64,000 bases of DNA from Flectonema sp. DT1601. Its lineage: Eukaryota > Euglenozoa > Diplonemea > Diplonemida > Diplonemidae. The DNA lies in contig OZ025803.1 of assembly GCA_964019425.1 (NCBI GenBank), positions 310,001 to 374,000 of the forward strand, in the 5' to 3' direction. Below the pieces are notes generated by a model that was not told where the DNA came from, ran no database searches, and worked only from the letters and a program-made list of their open reading frames with translations. The stretch's first letter is position 1; each line of letters starts with the position of its first letter. This document shows positions 18,596-29,535 of this stretch, piece after piece. Made by a program: the position numbers and the translations under genes.

Positions 18596-20914
18596 CTAAA
18601 CGTTAGGTGAATCATCATCAACTATAATCCGCGCACTGGGTGGTATTGACACGTCGTCCTTGCGTATGATACGACTCCCTGTTGGCCCGACGTTTTTGAG
18701 TATACTTCGAAGTCGCGATGAGATGTTGCTGAGATCATCCATTAAGTCTGCCTCTGAACGCTGTCCGTAGGACAACCGCTGGCATTCGGAAAAATGAGTC
18801 CCCTGCGAATCCGAACTGATGTCAGAGTAATTGTCTTCGTTTGTTACAATCCTTCGGGATCTCCGTGATCTGGAAACAGCAGGCACACGAACACAGAGAG
18901 AATCAGACCGCTATTTGTTTGTTATGTAAATTGCTGCTCATCCTGAGATTTCAAAAAGTAAACAAAACAGAAACAACATACACTACGGACACTGGACACC
19001 CTTCTCCTGATTTTTAAGTGTTCCTGAACGGTATCACCTTCTAAGAATGCCTTGAAGTCATTCAATTGAGGTTTCCTTTTTAAAACCTTCATCTTCTGCT
19101 TCATATTTTCAGGAAGAGATCCTATCCGCCTGTGGACCCCACACTCGATGTGCCACTTGAGGGAAGGAAACGTTTCACAAATAGTAATAAAGTCACTCGC
19201 CTCCAACACCAGCAGCTCGCAGAGAGTTGCCGAACTGACTGTTGCTGCACGCTGATTACCAGGAATTAATAAACACATTTCACCAAAGAATGATCCTTTC
19301 GATAAAATTGCGATGTGTCGATTCTCAATTGTAACGCCTGCAAAACCATGTGACAAGAAATACATTGCATTTCCCTCCTCACCCTCAACTACGATTGGCA
19401 TATCACGATCGACGATACGATTCTGAAGACACTCTGCGAGAGCAATCTGATTTTCTTTTTGTTGACTTAATATGTCGGATGGCTCGAATTGATTTAGAAA
19501 AAATACATACTTTACATCGCATGTTTGATTGGCTGAAGATAGGCAACCTATTCAGGGCCTCAACTTTAATATAAATACACATCGACTCCTGAACGACAGG
19601 AGGAAGGAGGTTGACTACTTCAACTACGGAGCGAAGACGGATCTTCTGAGACAAAAGATGCTGTTGAAGGGTGAGAATATCATCAGTTATTGCACCAGGA
19701 ACGTGGTAGTGTTGGATCACCTGGGCAGTTCTGCTCATAAGCTGGCGATGCTCTCCTGCCGTGTCAAGCACCATGAAGCTGGCTATTTTCCCAACAAGTA
19801 TTCCATTCCACAGGATTGCAGCTACAAAGCCACAGTTTGCTAAGAGACGAGACTTGACACCACGTACTTCAATGTCACCATAACCTACACTACTCAGGGT
19901 GTACAGAGTCCAATACAAACTAACTTCGTATCGTTCAAAAGTGAAACCGTCGCAGTGAATTTCATGGCAATTAATCATTTCTCGAGTGCAGGCTATAAAG
20001 TGAATACCAAAGGCTGCCCAAAGGGAGAACCGCAATAGGGGAAACCAGCCAAAAGCAGATCGAACTGTTTCACGAGAAATCATGTGCGCCCCTTCAAGGC
20101 TATAAAAACTATTCAGTTTTAATAGGTGACTAATTCTAATACAATAACCTAATTTGGTAATCGAAGACGACAACCACAAGTAGCTTATGATGTCTAAAGG
20201 AGTAGCCGACAATAATGCTACAAAAATATCTTTCTTCCCTTGTCGGACATTCATAACGACGTCATCAGAAGATGTGTACTGTCGATACTTCTTTTGGAAG
20301 TCATACGCAGCGACTAACGTTAATGCAGCTTCCCACCCAATAAAATAACTTTGATAAGAACCATATAAACTATCAGCAGGGAGATGGAGTGGTGAGACTA
20401 TAAAATAATATAAAATACATAACCATGTGCTAATTCGGTACAAGGTTTGGAGAGAAAAATTTGATCCCTGTTCTGCAATGACCAGGTGGCGGAATGCTTC
20501 GGTGTCTTTTCCACGAAACCCTTCAGAAGTGATATATTCAAGCTTGATTAAGGTTTCTTGCCAGATATCATCATCAACATTTCCTTTTATATATTCCATT
20601 AGTGATATGAATTCCTCACAACATATTGTGCTCGAGTCGTCAGCATCAACAAGATGAAATAGTTTGTCCATTACTGAAGTCGAAAAGGTCAAATCGAGTA
20701 GTCGCATTGTAGCTACAAACTCACTCTTAGTAAAAATGATATCACTCGAAGTTAAGAAAGTTATCAGTTTCTGGCAATCAGTCTTCTCCCCATCAGTAAG
20801 TCGTATGGGTTCCTCCACACGAGAACTATCAGCAACAGATACGAACGTAGCACGTCTCACGCTCCTCTTCTGTCGATTTGCTTCACTAACTATTGCTGTA
20901 AACTCATCAGACAT
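18596..20914 (-). CDS. EF-hand, cyclic-nucleotide-binding potassium channel
   Basis: Three exons (19511-20914, 18982-19446, 18596-18910) with introns of 64 and 71 nt give about 727 aa. Residues 75-110 hold an EF-hand pair; one loop is canonical (Asp90 to Glu101, DADDSSTICCEE). Six transmembrane segments follow from about residue 155. The pore has the selectivity filter GYGD at 344-347 (TLSSVGYGDIEV), predicting K+ selectivity. Exons 1-2 then encode a C-linker and a cyclic-nucleotide-binding domain with a phosphate-binding-cassette region (KGSFFGEMCLLIPGNQRAA). The tail is acidic and serine-rich. The canonical PBC motif is GE-x-x-LL-x(3,5)-R-A; here GEMCLLIPGNQRAA keeps both Glu and Arg, so ligand binding is plausible. 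Exon 3's acceptor was chosen to keep the frame. The EF-hand fusion suggests joint Ca2+/cyclic-nucleotide gating in plasma or ciliary membrane. Confidence 0.85.
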
Positions 20915-21268
20915 TTTAAAGTTCTATTTCAGTCTTTACCATGGTTGTGTAAATGTTATATCCGTGGCTGTAGAGAAAAATCTATCAATCGTTAGTCGCT
21001 GGCAATACTCCTATATCCAACCTGCAAAGGGAGTGAAAACTGAACAAACACAATCCATTATCTCAAAGAAAATAATCTTTGCTACTTTCGTGCGTGTTAA
21101 AACAGATAAAGTTATCCAACTTCAGAAAATATTACTTCACACGCGGACCTTAATTAAGTGTAAATTACATAGTTTGCTTACATAAGCTTCATTCAGACAA
21201 AAACATAAACTAATTAATAAAAATATATGAGAGGAAACAAGTCGATTATTCGAGAAGCAGTTCTGGGG
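20915..21268. other. Intergenic DNA upstream of channel gene
   Basis: 354 nt between the channel start codon and the stop codon of sulfatase 1. It should contain the channel gene's 5' leader and the sulfatase 3' end. No motif or coding stretch stands out. Confidence 0.5.
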
Positions 21269-22008
21269 TCAGACTTTTGAGTATTTCGTATTTAAGACTT
21301 TTGGGCACATCGTTGAGTTTGAGAAGGGTCCCCAACTCCCTCCATTTACTTTTGGATTACCTGACGGATCAACTTTCTGAACTTGTGTACTAATATCTGG
21401 AATTGCATACTTTTGTTGTGAGATTGCGAACTTTTTAAGGAATTTGAGAAGAGTGTTATTTGATGCCAAGTTTACGGACTCAGTCGGGTCTGAAATAACA
21501 TCAAAGACCCAGTACTCAATCTTATCCTTAACAACAGGTTCCGGTGGCGAGATTGGGAGAACATTAAAACCCGGATGGACAAATTGCTCGGTTCTTTCAC
21601 AATTCTCTCCTGCTGTTAGTAATTTGTACCGATCGACTACTACTGTGACGGCGCTAAATCCCGTCGGTGGGATGGTTACTGCGAGTGACTCTCTTGGGGG
21701 TTTAGATATTCCTCGTAAGGCATTCCATTGATCAACTCCATCTAACCTTTTACAGTTTTTAGTACTCTCTCCCAACATTCCTCTAACTAAAGTTGGTAAC
21801 CAGTCTGTCACATGCATCAATTTATTGAATTTAATACCCCTCGGTAGCTGACCCAATCCTGATGTAGTTCCTCGTATGAATCCAGGTGATCGAATCCCTC
21901 CTTCCCAGTTCGTTCGCTTTTGCCCTCTGAATGGATAGTTTGATGACTGCGGGATATCTCCGCCATTATCAGACATAAAAATAATAATCGAATTGTCTAA
22001 CATTTCTG

Positions 22009-22039
<31 letters not shown>

Positions 22040-23006
22040 AGAAATCGATGAGAGGTTCAATCATAACAAACATACTTCTATTTCGGAGAGCCCCCACGAC
22101 TTCACCAATACCCTCATCCATGTTAGTTACCATGCCGGCCATTTTAATTCTCATATCTCTATCAGGGACATCATTAGGTAGCTGTTGTTGGTACGGCGTC
22201 AGGAATCTGTGAGGCACTTGAAGTGGTTTGTGAACCGCTTGCAATGAGAAATATAAAAATAACGGATTCCGCAAGTTGTTAGCGTGATTATTAATAATCC
22301 GAACAGCTTCTCTAGTAAAAAGATTCATTGAATAAGTTGAATTCTCAGTACTACAAATCTGACTGTTGTTGTGAAGGTCGAGGTAAAACGGACCATTCCA
22401 CAAGTCACGCCAATTACTGGAGTGCGTGTAGTGATCTGAAGATCCCGTCAACAGACCAACAAAGGAATCAAATCCTCTACTGGTTGGAGTGTAAGCCTTG
22501 TTGCAGAATCCCAAATGCCATTTACCAACAATGTGAGTTGAGTACGAACTCTTCTTTAAGAGCTGAGATAAGAAGACTTCTTGAATAGGAACTCCGTAAG
22601 GTCTCTCATTTCTGATGTAGTCAGGTCCTGTACCAGTGTGATGGGGATATCGACCCGTCATTAATGCACTTCTTGTTGGAGAGCATAAGGCTTGTACATA
22701 CAACCGGCCCAGTTCAATCCCCTCTTTTACTAACTTGTCCAAAACCGGAGTCTTTATCTCCATGTTTGTTGTTTTCCCACCAAAAGGGTTTGCCATCGTC
22801 TTCTTGTTCTGATGCCATCCAACATCGTTCCATCCTAAGTCATCCGCGACAATAAGAATGATATTTGGTTTTGCTATTACTTTGGGTATGCGTACGGCAC
22901 TCACAATTACTTCAATTCGCTCACTGTTGTTGAATGAGTTTAGATGCACTGCGTAGTAAGTTGAAATAGTTATGACAACTACCAATACAACTGCCTTCCA
23001 TCTCAT
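21269..23006 (-). CDS. Sulfatase (arylsulfatase B-like), copy 1
   Basis: Exons 22076-23006 and 21269-22005 flank a 70-nt intron and encode 555 aa. The N-terminus is a signal anchor (VVLVVVITISTYYAVHL). The sulfatase fold is clear: metal-binding Asp55-Asp56 in LIVADDLGW, the formylglycine site C108-S-P-T-R followed by SALMTGRYPHHTG, GKWHLG, and the SDNGGD segment near the exon junction. It would hydrolyse sulfate esters of sugars or glycosaminoglycan-like polymers in the lysosome or outside the cell, after Cys108 is converted to formylglycine. The intron contains a 20-22 nt A run (coding strand) that ends directly at the ACAG acceptor, which is unusual in lacking a pyrimidine tract. A second, distant sulfatase lies at 42559-44046. 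Confidence 0.9.
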
Positions 23007-23635
23007 ATTGTGTATTGAAAAAGAGGATCTTGTTTTTCTTAATTATGATGAGGTTCATATCATCAACCTGTCACGAGATTTAAATAATCTTTAGAAGATG
23101 GTACACCACTCACAAAACAATCAAGAATAATGTTAAGAAACTTCCCGCAGGTCCATTACTCGCTGAGATAGGAGACGAGCCAAGATATTGTTAGGATCAA
23201 ATTTCATGGGGGGATCGGGTAGGGGTAGGAAGAAAAAAAACGAAAAAAAAAAAATATACCTCAAGAGTGAATTCATTATTTTCTTCTTTCCTTTTTTTTT
23301 TTTTTTTACCTGACCGATACAGATATTAGTGTTCTTTGTTTCTAACATTATTTTTGTTGTAGTTTTTTTCTTTTTTTCTATTCGTCCATATGTACACTAT
23401 AATTTGGCAGTAGGTTTGCTCAACGAGAGTTCAAAGTGCTTAAAAAAAAAAAAACGAATTCAACAGATGGAAAGATAGAAACCACCGCAGGCGGATTTCT
23501 GGGGACACTTTAGCTAAAAAAACAATAGAAAAACTCTACTTTAAAAAAAAAAAAAAAAAAAAAGGCATTTCGTGGTTTACTTCTTTCACTTATACAACAA
23601 CTGAAAACACTAAAAATTAATTAAATTTCATTTCA
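23007..23635. other. Intergenic DNA between sulfatase 1 and Rpn13
   Basis: Low-complexity AT-rich DNA with several A and T runs (near 23240, 23295, 23445, 23545). No gene is supported. Confidence 0.55.
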
Positions 23636-24577
23636 TCACTTGTTCTGTTGTTGCTGCCACTCAACAATACACTTTAGAAACTGGTCAACACCTCCTCTTG
23701 AGAGGTCGGCACTTGCTGGGAGTCCAAAGGCAGTGGAGAGCTCTCTTCTGGCTTCCGGATCTGAGAGCGCCGCTTGAAGGATAGCGATAGTTTGTTTGAA
23801 TTGAGGAGAGCGAATCTCTTCCAAAATATTCGAATCGATACCTTCAGGGTAGTGTTGTGACAGACGGGATTCGAATTCACCAGACTCACCAGATAGCACC
23901 TGGCGAACAGACTCTTGACTAAAGAGGTCCATCAACGATACATCAACAGGAGCAGGTGCCTGCTGCTGAGAGGCTGGTTGAGATGGAGTGGCACCAGGCT
24001 GTCCACCAGGTTGACCACCTCTCATGTTACCCAAAATGTTTCGAAGAGTATTCAAATCAATTGTGCTGGCAGGTGCAGCAGCTGCCTCTCCACCTGTGGC
24101 AGCAGTTGCAGTACTCGCTCCCGTACTACCAAACTGCTCCTGCATTGCTTCAATTACGTCAGCTTCACTATCAGTTTGCCCTCTGGCCGCGGCGAGACAT
24201 CTCGCAGGATCTCTTATGTACAAATTAATTAAATTACAGTATTCGTCATCCTTATCAGTCTTCGGTTCTTGCATCCAATAAAAGAATTCTTTGCTTTGTT
24301 TAAACTTCAGACAATACACCCTTCCGGTGGTACATTTCTCAACTCTGAAGTACTCAGCTTCCCCAGCAAAGACGTACAGCGTTTCCTCAACTTCTCCTGT
24401 GATTCTGTCTTTCCATTGGAAACTGAAGCATCCTTCATCAGCAATAATTTGAACCATTCCTTTTCTGTTATTCGCACGAACAGTAGTTCCCTGTTTTATC
24501 ATCTTCCCCGCCCGGAACGACAGGACCGGCTTTGGTCCCATCTGCTGGGCTCTGAAAAGGCTTGAGAATCCAGACAT
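23636..24577 (-). CDS. ADRM1: Proteasome ubiquitin receptor Rpn13/Adrm1
   Basis: Single exon, 313 aa, full length. The N-terminal PRU (Pru/PH-like) domain spans about residues 20-125 (SFRAGKMIKQGTTVRANNRK, then FSFQWKDRITGEVEE and FFYWMQEP). A low-complexity Ala/Gln/Pro/Gly linker leads to a DEUBAD domain at about 205-300 (SLMDLFSQESVRQVL ... FGLPASADLSRGGVDQFLK). In animals the PRU domain binds ubiquitin and Rpn2 and the DEUBAD domain recruits and activates the deubiquitinase UCH37, so a UCH37 partner is expected. The family is recognised with high certainty. A CCCCCTCAG acceptor-like site lies 15 nt before the ATG, and a copy of this leader lies about 118 nt further upstream. Confidence 0.95.
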   Translation of the reverse strand: MSGFSSLFRAQQMGPKPVLSFRAGKMIKQGTTVRANNRKGMVQIIADEGCFSFQWKDRITGEVEETLYVFAGEAEYFRVEKCTTGRVYCLKFKQSKEFFYWMQEPKTDKDDEYCNLINLYIRDPARCLAAARGQTDSEADVIEAMQEQFGSTGASTATAATGGEAAAAPASTIDLNTLRNILGNMRGGQPGGQPGATPSQPASQQQAPAPVDVSLMDLFSQESVRQVLSGESGEFESRLSQHYPEGIDSNILEEIRSPQFKQTIAILQAALSDPEARRELSTAFGLPASADLSRGGVDQFLKCIVEWQQQQNK

Positions 24578-25545
24578 TGTGGTTCAAATCTCTGAGGGGG
24601 TGAAACTAAAAACAGTAACAACTTTAGGTAATTAAAAACAAAATTAATATCAAGTACTTGACTGAAAAAAATACCAGTTGTTGTTAATCAGACATATTGT
24701 GGTTCAGATCTCTGAGGGGGGAATCCAAGTTCAGTTGTTGAACTACCAACACATTCTAAAACTGTTGCACCAGGTGGACCCAACAATTTTAGTAGAGAGC
24801 GCCACGAACTAATAAGGCAAACGTTTGCAATAGCTCTGCTATAGAGCTGAAAATAAAATATAAAAACTTCTTTCGGGTGGAGACTTCTTTAAACAACGTA
24901 ATTAGAACCTTAGACTATTGGTTGATTGCAGTCTTCCCAGTGCAGGTAACACTAACTTCTGTGAACAGGTGGAGCACACGGAGATGGACACTTACCAGGT
25001 TCCATCCAATACTTTTCGATATTAAACCCATTAACGTACGCTACTCCTTTCCACATTGATGATAAGATAAGAGCATACGAAACCACATTTGGTTCAGTTG
25101 CTGACTACTAACATATCATTCTAAATACTGTCGCACCAGGGTCAACAATTCTAGACGTCAGTAGAGCCACGAACTAACATGGCAAACGTTTGCAATAGCT
25201 CTGTTATAGAGCTGAAAATAAAATATAAGAACCTCCTTCGGGTGGAGACTTCTTCAAACAACGTAATTAAAACTTTAGAACTTTCACTATTTTTAATAAC
25301 AGATATTGAGATGCGATCCGTTGTCTGCGTTGGTTGATTGCAGTCTTCCCAATGCAGGTAACAACTCTTTTCCACATTAATGACAAACGAAATAATTTGG
25401 TTTACAAAGGAATCCAAGTTCAGTTGTTGAACTACCAACACATTCTAAAAACTGTCGCACCAGGTGGACCCAACAATCTTAGACGTCAGTAGAGCCACAA
25501 ACTAATATGGCAAACGTTTGCAATAGCTATGTTAGAAGAACAAGT
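24578..25545 (-). pseudogene. Tandem decayed copies of the beta-galactosidase 3' end
   Basis: The interval contains at least two partial, diverged copies of the last ~300 bp of the neighbouring GH35 gene. One spans about 24890-25115 and the other about 25225-25405. Each matches coding sequence at 25600-25870 (for example GGTTGATTGCAGTCTTCCCA and TTCTTCAAACAACGTAATTA). Between them is a shared non-coding unit (AATCCAAGTTCAGTTGTTGA; GGCAAACGTTTGCAATAGCT) that also occurs just after the intact gene's stop codon. The array therefore repeats 'gene tail plus downstream flank'. No copy can encode an enzyme: all lack the catalytic domain. Unequal crossing-over or slippage is the likely cause. Confidence 0.75.
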
Positions 25546-27663
25546 TTACGGCTGGGTAGTCAAAGCAATAATCTTAACACCGTCAGGATTGAAGTTGACT
25601 CCTTCAGGTGGGGAGGTTTCTTCAAACAACGTAATTAAAACTTTAGAACTTTGACTATCTTTAATAACAGACATTGGGATGTGGTAGGTTGTCTGCGTTG
25701 GTTGATTGCAGTCTTCCCAGTGCAGGTAACACCAACTTCCGTGAACAGGTGGAGCACACGGAGATGGACACTTACCAGGTTCCATCCAATACTTTCCGAT
25801 ATTAAATCCATTAACGTACGCTACTCCTTTCCACATTGATGATAAGATAAGAGCATACGAAACAACATTTGGTTTACTCGGCAACTCAATCTCCGATTGG
25901 TACCAACGGAGTGCCTTAGCAACACCGACGTACGGTGTCCAATTTACTAAAGCTGAGCCTGACGAAGTGTAAATCTTATCGTTTTCTCCCCGCAGGGTCC
26001 ACTTTTGAATGTAACTTCCGGTGTAATGCTTTCCATCCAATGATAGAGAGGCCAGTCCCTTATTTGCGACATCCCTGCGGCCATTGTTTAAGACACCCAT
26101 GGCACAGCTAAGAATAGCCACCTTATCATCTGAGGTGTTGAACGGATACAATATCGATCCCTGAAGAGATGTCGTTTTTACATTCGAAGAAGCGTTGCTG
26201 TCGACTGCGATGTACCACAAATAGTCACTGTCATTGTCGGTAAGTGAGAGCTGCTCTGTGGCAGTAGTTGTTGGACCAGTTGAGTTAACACCAAAGGCGA
26301 TCTCTTCTTCAAAGTACTTCCAGTTGCCAACAGCAGTCTCAGAAGTTGCGACATCTTCAACAGTCGGACTGTCGGTACAAACATCAGTTTGATAACTGAT
26401 GACGTCTCCAATGATTATGGCAACAGTGTGGTTTCCAACAAAAAAGCTTTTGCTTCCAGCAGACAGCTGTGATGGGAGTGAAACTGTTTGTGGTTGCAGA
26501 CCGAAGTTACTCAAGAACCTTACCGTTCCGTAGTCGTGATATTCAACTTGGTGTCCAACAGGATTTGATGTTGCAATTGGTGAAGATAGAACTTCTGAAG
26601 AAATTGAATTTATCGTTGTGAAGAGTTTCTTCAAACAGCTGAAACGGGGTTCGTGCTTTACCAATAAATTGGTAATGGCAGCATCTGGCGCGTAGGCCGT
26701 GGTGACCAATCCACCAGCTGCTCTTTCATAATTGTTACCACCCGTTAGCATATAAAAGTTATGCCATGTTCCTCCATAAGCGATGAATCTCATAATACCG
26801 TAGGAAATATCAGTAGTGGCACGCACACGCTTTGCTAATCCCCATTGGTTAAACCAAGCTTGGTCTTCAGTCCAAATAACTGGTTGGCGGTTGTTCAGTA
26901 GCTGCTGGTGGGATATCCAATTAGGAGATGGCTGGTTATTAAGTGCTGTTTGGTTGGCATCCCAGACATCCATCCAAAATCCATTTATCGTACAGAGTGC
27001 CTTTCCTCCAGGAGTTCCCTTGTTTACTTGACTACATTGCTTTAGATCGTGGCAGAGGTTCCAAGGGACTTCAGTTGTGAGATTTCTAGCCATGTCTACT
27101 GACCAGTTTAAATAGTTTAAGTCACCCCCGTTGTACTCATTCTCAATTTGAAGCATAATAATACCACCTTGAGGATATAAGTGAGGCTTTACATAACTAA
27201 CAACTCGCTCGACAACGTCTTTCGTGTTTGATTCCCAGCCGGGGTCACTACAGCGGAAGCATTTTGCTTCCTTAGACATCCAAAGAGGTATGCCTCCGTT
27301 GTAGTATTCCCCGCACACGTATGGTCCAATTCTTAAGGTCATCGTCATATTGTGTGATTCAATAAATGAAATGAACTTTCTAATGTCTCTTCTGCCTTCC
27401 CAAAGCCAATTTCCTTTCTTGTGTTCATGGAAGTTCCACATGACGTATGTCTGAATGGTGTTGAGGCCCATTTCTTTAGCCAATCCAACTACTCGCTGCC
27501 AATCTTCTGGAAATATTCTCGCATAATGAATAGATCCCGACATGATTAGCTTCCTCTCACCGTTAAGTTTAATTGAACGCGAGTCGTAAGTCACCCCACT
27601 GTCAGTTAGACCACTCACAGATATCGCTGCCAAGGAAGCAATGTATATCAGCCAGCGATGCAT
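25546..27663 (-). CDS. Secreted beta-galactosidase, GH35 family (plant type)
   Basis: Single exon, 705 aa, starting with a signal peptide (MHRWLIYIASLAAISVSG). The GH35 TIM barrel is evident: SGSIHYARIFPEDW, GLNTIQTYVMWNFHE and RIGPYVCGEYYNGGIPLW. The catalytic acid/base is Glu176 in QIENEYNGG and the nucleophile is probably Glu266 in IWTEDQAWFNQWG. Downstream beta-sandwich domains end with a jelly-roll segment (AYVNGFNIGKYW) typical of plant BGALs. Many N-glycosylation sequons are present. It would remove terminal beta-galactose from polysaccharides or glycoproteins in a vacuole or outside the cell. Length is close to that of plant enzymes without the C-terminal lectin domain. Partial copies of its 3' end follow it at 24890-25405. 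No splice-acceptor-like CAG is evident just before the ATG, unlike most neighbours. Confidence 0.93.
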   Translation of the reverse strand: MHRWLIYIASLAAISVSGLTDSGVTYDSRSIKLNGERKLIMSGSIHYARIFPEDWQRVVGLAKEMGLNTIQTYVMWNFHEHKKGNWLWEGRRDIRKFISFIESHNMTMTLRIGPYVCGEYYNGGIPLWMSKEAKCFRCSDPGWESNTKDVVERVVSYVKPHLYPQGGIIMLQIENEYNGGDLNYLNWSVDMARNLTTEVPWNLCHDLKQCSQVNKGTPGGKALCTINGFWMDVWDANQTALNNQPSPNWISHQQLLNNRQPVIWTEDQAWFNQWGLAKRVRATTDISYGIMRFIAYGGTWHNFYMLTGGNNYERAAGGLVTTAYAPDAAITNLLVKHEPRFSCLKKLFTTINSISSEVLSSPIATSNPVGHQVEYHDYGTVRFLSNFGLQPQTVSLPSQLSAGSKSFFVGNHTVAIIIGDVISYQTDVCTDSPTVEDVATSETAVGNWKYFEEEIAFGVNSTGPTTTATEQLSLTDNDSDYLWYIAVDSNASSNVKTTSLQGSILYPFNTSDDKVAILSCAMGVLNNGRRDVANKGLASLSLDGKHYTGSYIQKWTLRGENDKIYTSSGSALVNWTPYVGVAKALRWYQSEIELPSKPNVVSYALILSSMWKGVAYVNGFNIGKYWMEPGKCPSPCAPPVHGSWCYLHWEDCNQPTQTTYHIPMSVIKDSQSSKVLITLFEETSPPEGVNFNPDGVKIIALTTQP

Positions 27664-29221
27664 TTTATAATTAGTTAGACTAAATAATTAATAAAAACTT
27701 GATGACACCAAGACAAAGAATCAACTCTCGGGTGCGTACCTTCGGGTACTCCCTGTTGGTTAGAGTAACAAGAAACCTGGTTGATCCATATGAATATGTT
27801 ATGTTGTGCTGTGCCTGGTAGAAAGTAAATAACCTGCCACACGGCGCTAACTTCTTCTCTGAAGAACCAACGAAATAACTGCAAAAAGAAAGAAAAAAAA
27901 AAAAATGGGGCCGCTGGAATGGGTGTGCGGGCAGCACTGAGGATTATCAAATTTTTATTTCACTTTTTTTTTTTCTTTTCCCCCCTCTCCTCTTCCCTTC
28001 TTCTTCCCTCGTTTTATTTGCTATTCCGGTTTTATTTACCAAGAAACTGGGATGCTTCGTTGCCAACTTATATGTGCTTTAAGCGGGTTGTTCGCTTAGA
28101 GAAATTCCTTAATTCCTTTTTTTCTAAACCTCGAAAATGGAAAAGAGGTACAAACAGCTACCTGCTCCCCTCCTCCATTTTTTCTCTACTTTTTTTATTG
28201 CCTTCTCTAAAAAGGTAAATTGATATGGTCACGAGGAACGTATTCGCTCTCAGCGCATAGTTTCAATAGTGTCGACACTGTCACTATATGTCTGGTGAGA
28301 ATACTGAGACTAAACTGATAATATGACTTACTCGGATGACCAATCACGAATCATGTGATTATTTAATTTATTGGATCTCAGCGCGATGATATCACGAGTA
28401 GTAAGGTGTTGAAAATATTGACAGCGCTCACACTTTTCTTTTTTTTTTTTTTTGTGGGTGGCAAGTTACTCTCTCAAAAAAACAACGACAAGTTTCACTG
28501 ATGCTAGGGGAAAGTGACGAGTCGATTTTGTTTAACTTTTTGGACTGGGAAACCATCTGAAAAGTCAGGTGTGGCTTCCTTCTTTCATGTCTCGAACTGG
28601 ACAGTACAGCAGTGGTACCGTGTTGGGTGTCAAAACAATGATCAATAATACTTACGCGGGGGAAAAGCTAAAAAACGCTGCTTGCTGTGCCAAATGAGGC
28701 AACTAAGGCAATCCAATAACAACCCCATTTAAAGCATGCTGGAAAGACATGTGATCCTTACAATACGATGACGGACATCAGGGAAAAATGAAAATTTAAA
28801 AAAAAAAAAAAAAAGAAAACATTTTCGATTACAGCTGTCGATTTTTTTAAATTTTTTTTTTTTTTCTATTTTATTTTATTTTTGGGGTTTTTTTCTTTAG
28901 CAGATAAACAGATATATTATTGAGAAGCAGTGTTAGTTAGACGTACTTACAATTCACTACGCAATTGGTAATTCACCAACTAAGCAATCATAGGCACTAC
29001 CAACGCACTACTTCCCTCACAGATTACAAAGAAACAGGTTGGGGATAGCAAAAACTGAAAAGAGACACTTAAAAAAATAAAAAAAACTTGGGTACAGGAA
29101 AAGGGAATAGGGTATGAGTAAAACGCATGTTCATTCTGTTCTTTTCTTTCTCCCATTGTATTGTATAATTTGAAAAAAGATACAACAGAGGCGGTGGTTT
29201 CTTTTGTTCTTCCTTTTGAAC

Positions 29222-29252
<31 letters not shown>

Positions 29253-29349
29253 GTTTCCAGTTGGGTAATACCTTCTAAGCGCATTCAGGAGTAGCAGCGG
29301 CTGATCTGTTTCCTCTGCGCAGATGCGCTAAAGGAAAACATCACAAATA
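27664..29349. other. Long intergenic region, no gene recognised
   Basis: About 1.7 kb of AT-rich DNA with T and A runs. Two small points: a perfect 5-bp stem with a TTCG loop at 27736-27749 (GTACC-TTCG-GGTAC), and 14 bases at 27774-27787 identical to the usual start of 18S rRNA (AACCTGGTTGATCC) that do not continue as 18S. Neither makes a convincing RNA gene. Confidence 0.4.
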
Positions 29350-29535
29350 CTACTCGTTAGAAGAAGTTACCGCGCAACTCCTTTTGTATTCTTTGTAGTT
29401 GATTCCATTTGTGTATTTCCACTCATTCGCAGTCAACACGTTAGCCTCAGTAAGAAAATCAACTTCGTTTCTTATGCACTCCACTATATTTAGTTTTGTG
29501 GTTGCAAAACCCGAGTAGTAAGTATCATGACGGAC
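29350..29535 (-). CDS. Possible coding exon, unidentified
   Basis: An open minus-strand stretch of 62 codons ending in TAG, too long and too varied for the surrounding AT-rich DNA. It reads like protein (IVECIRNEVDFLTEANVL, then NGINYKEYKRSC). There is no ATG at its start, so it would need an upstream exon or be a fragment. An internal GCG-GTAACT could be a donor. The helix loosely recalls N-terminal helices of small SH3 proteins, but no SH3 domain follows. Low confidence. Confidence 0.25.
   Translation of the reverse strand, partial: VRHDTYYSGFATTKLNIVECIRNEVDFLTEANVLTANEWKYTNGINYKEYKRSCAVTSSNE

Noticed and set aside
24571-24610. GGTTCAAATCT as a tRNA T-loop (B box)
   Set aside because: No acceptor stem or anticodon arm can be formed around it; it lies at the Rpn13 start codon.
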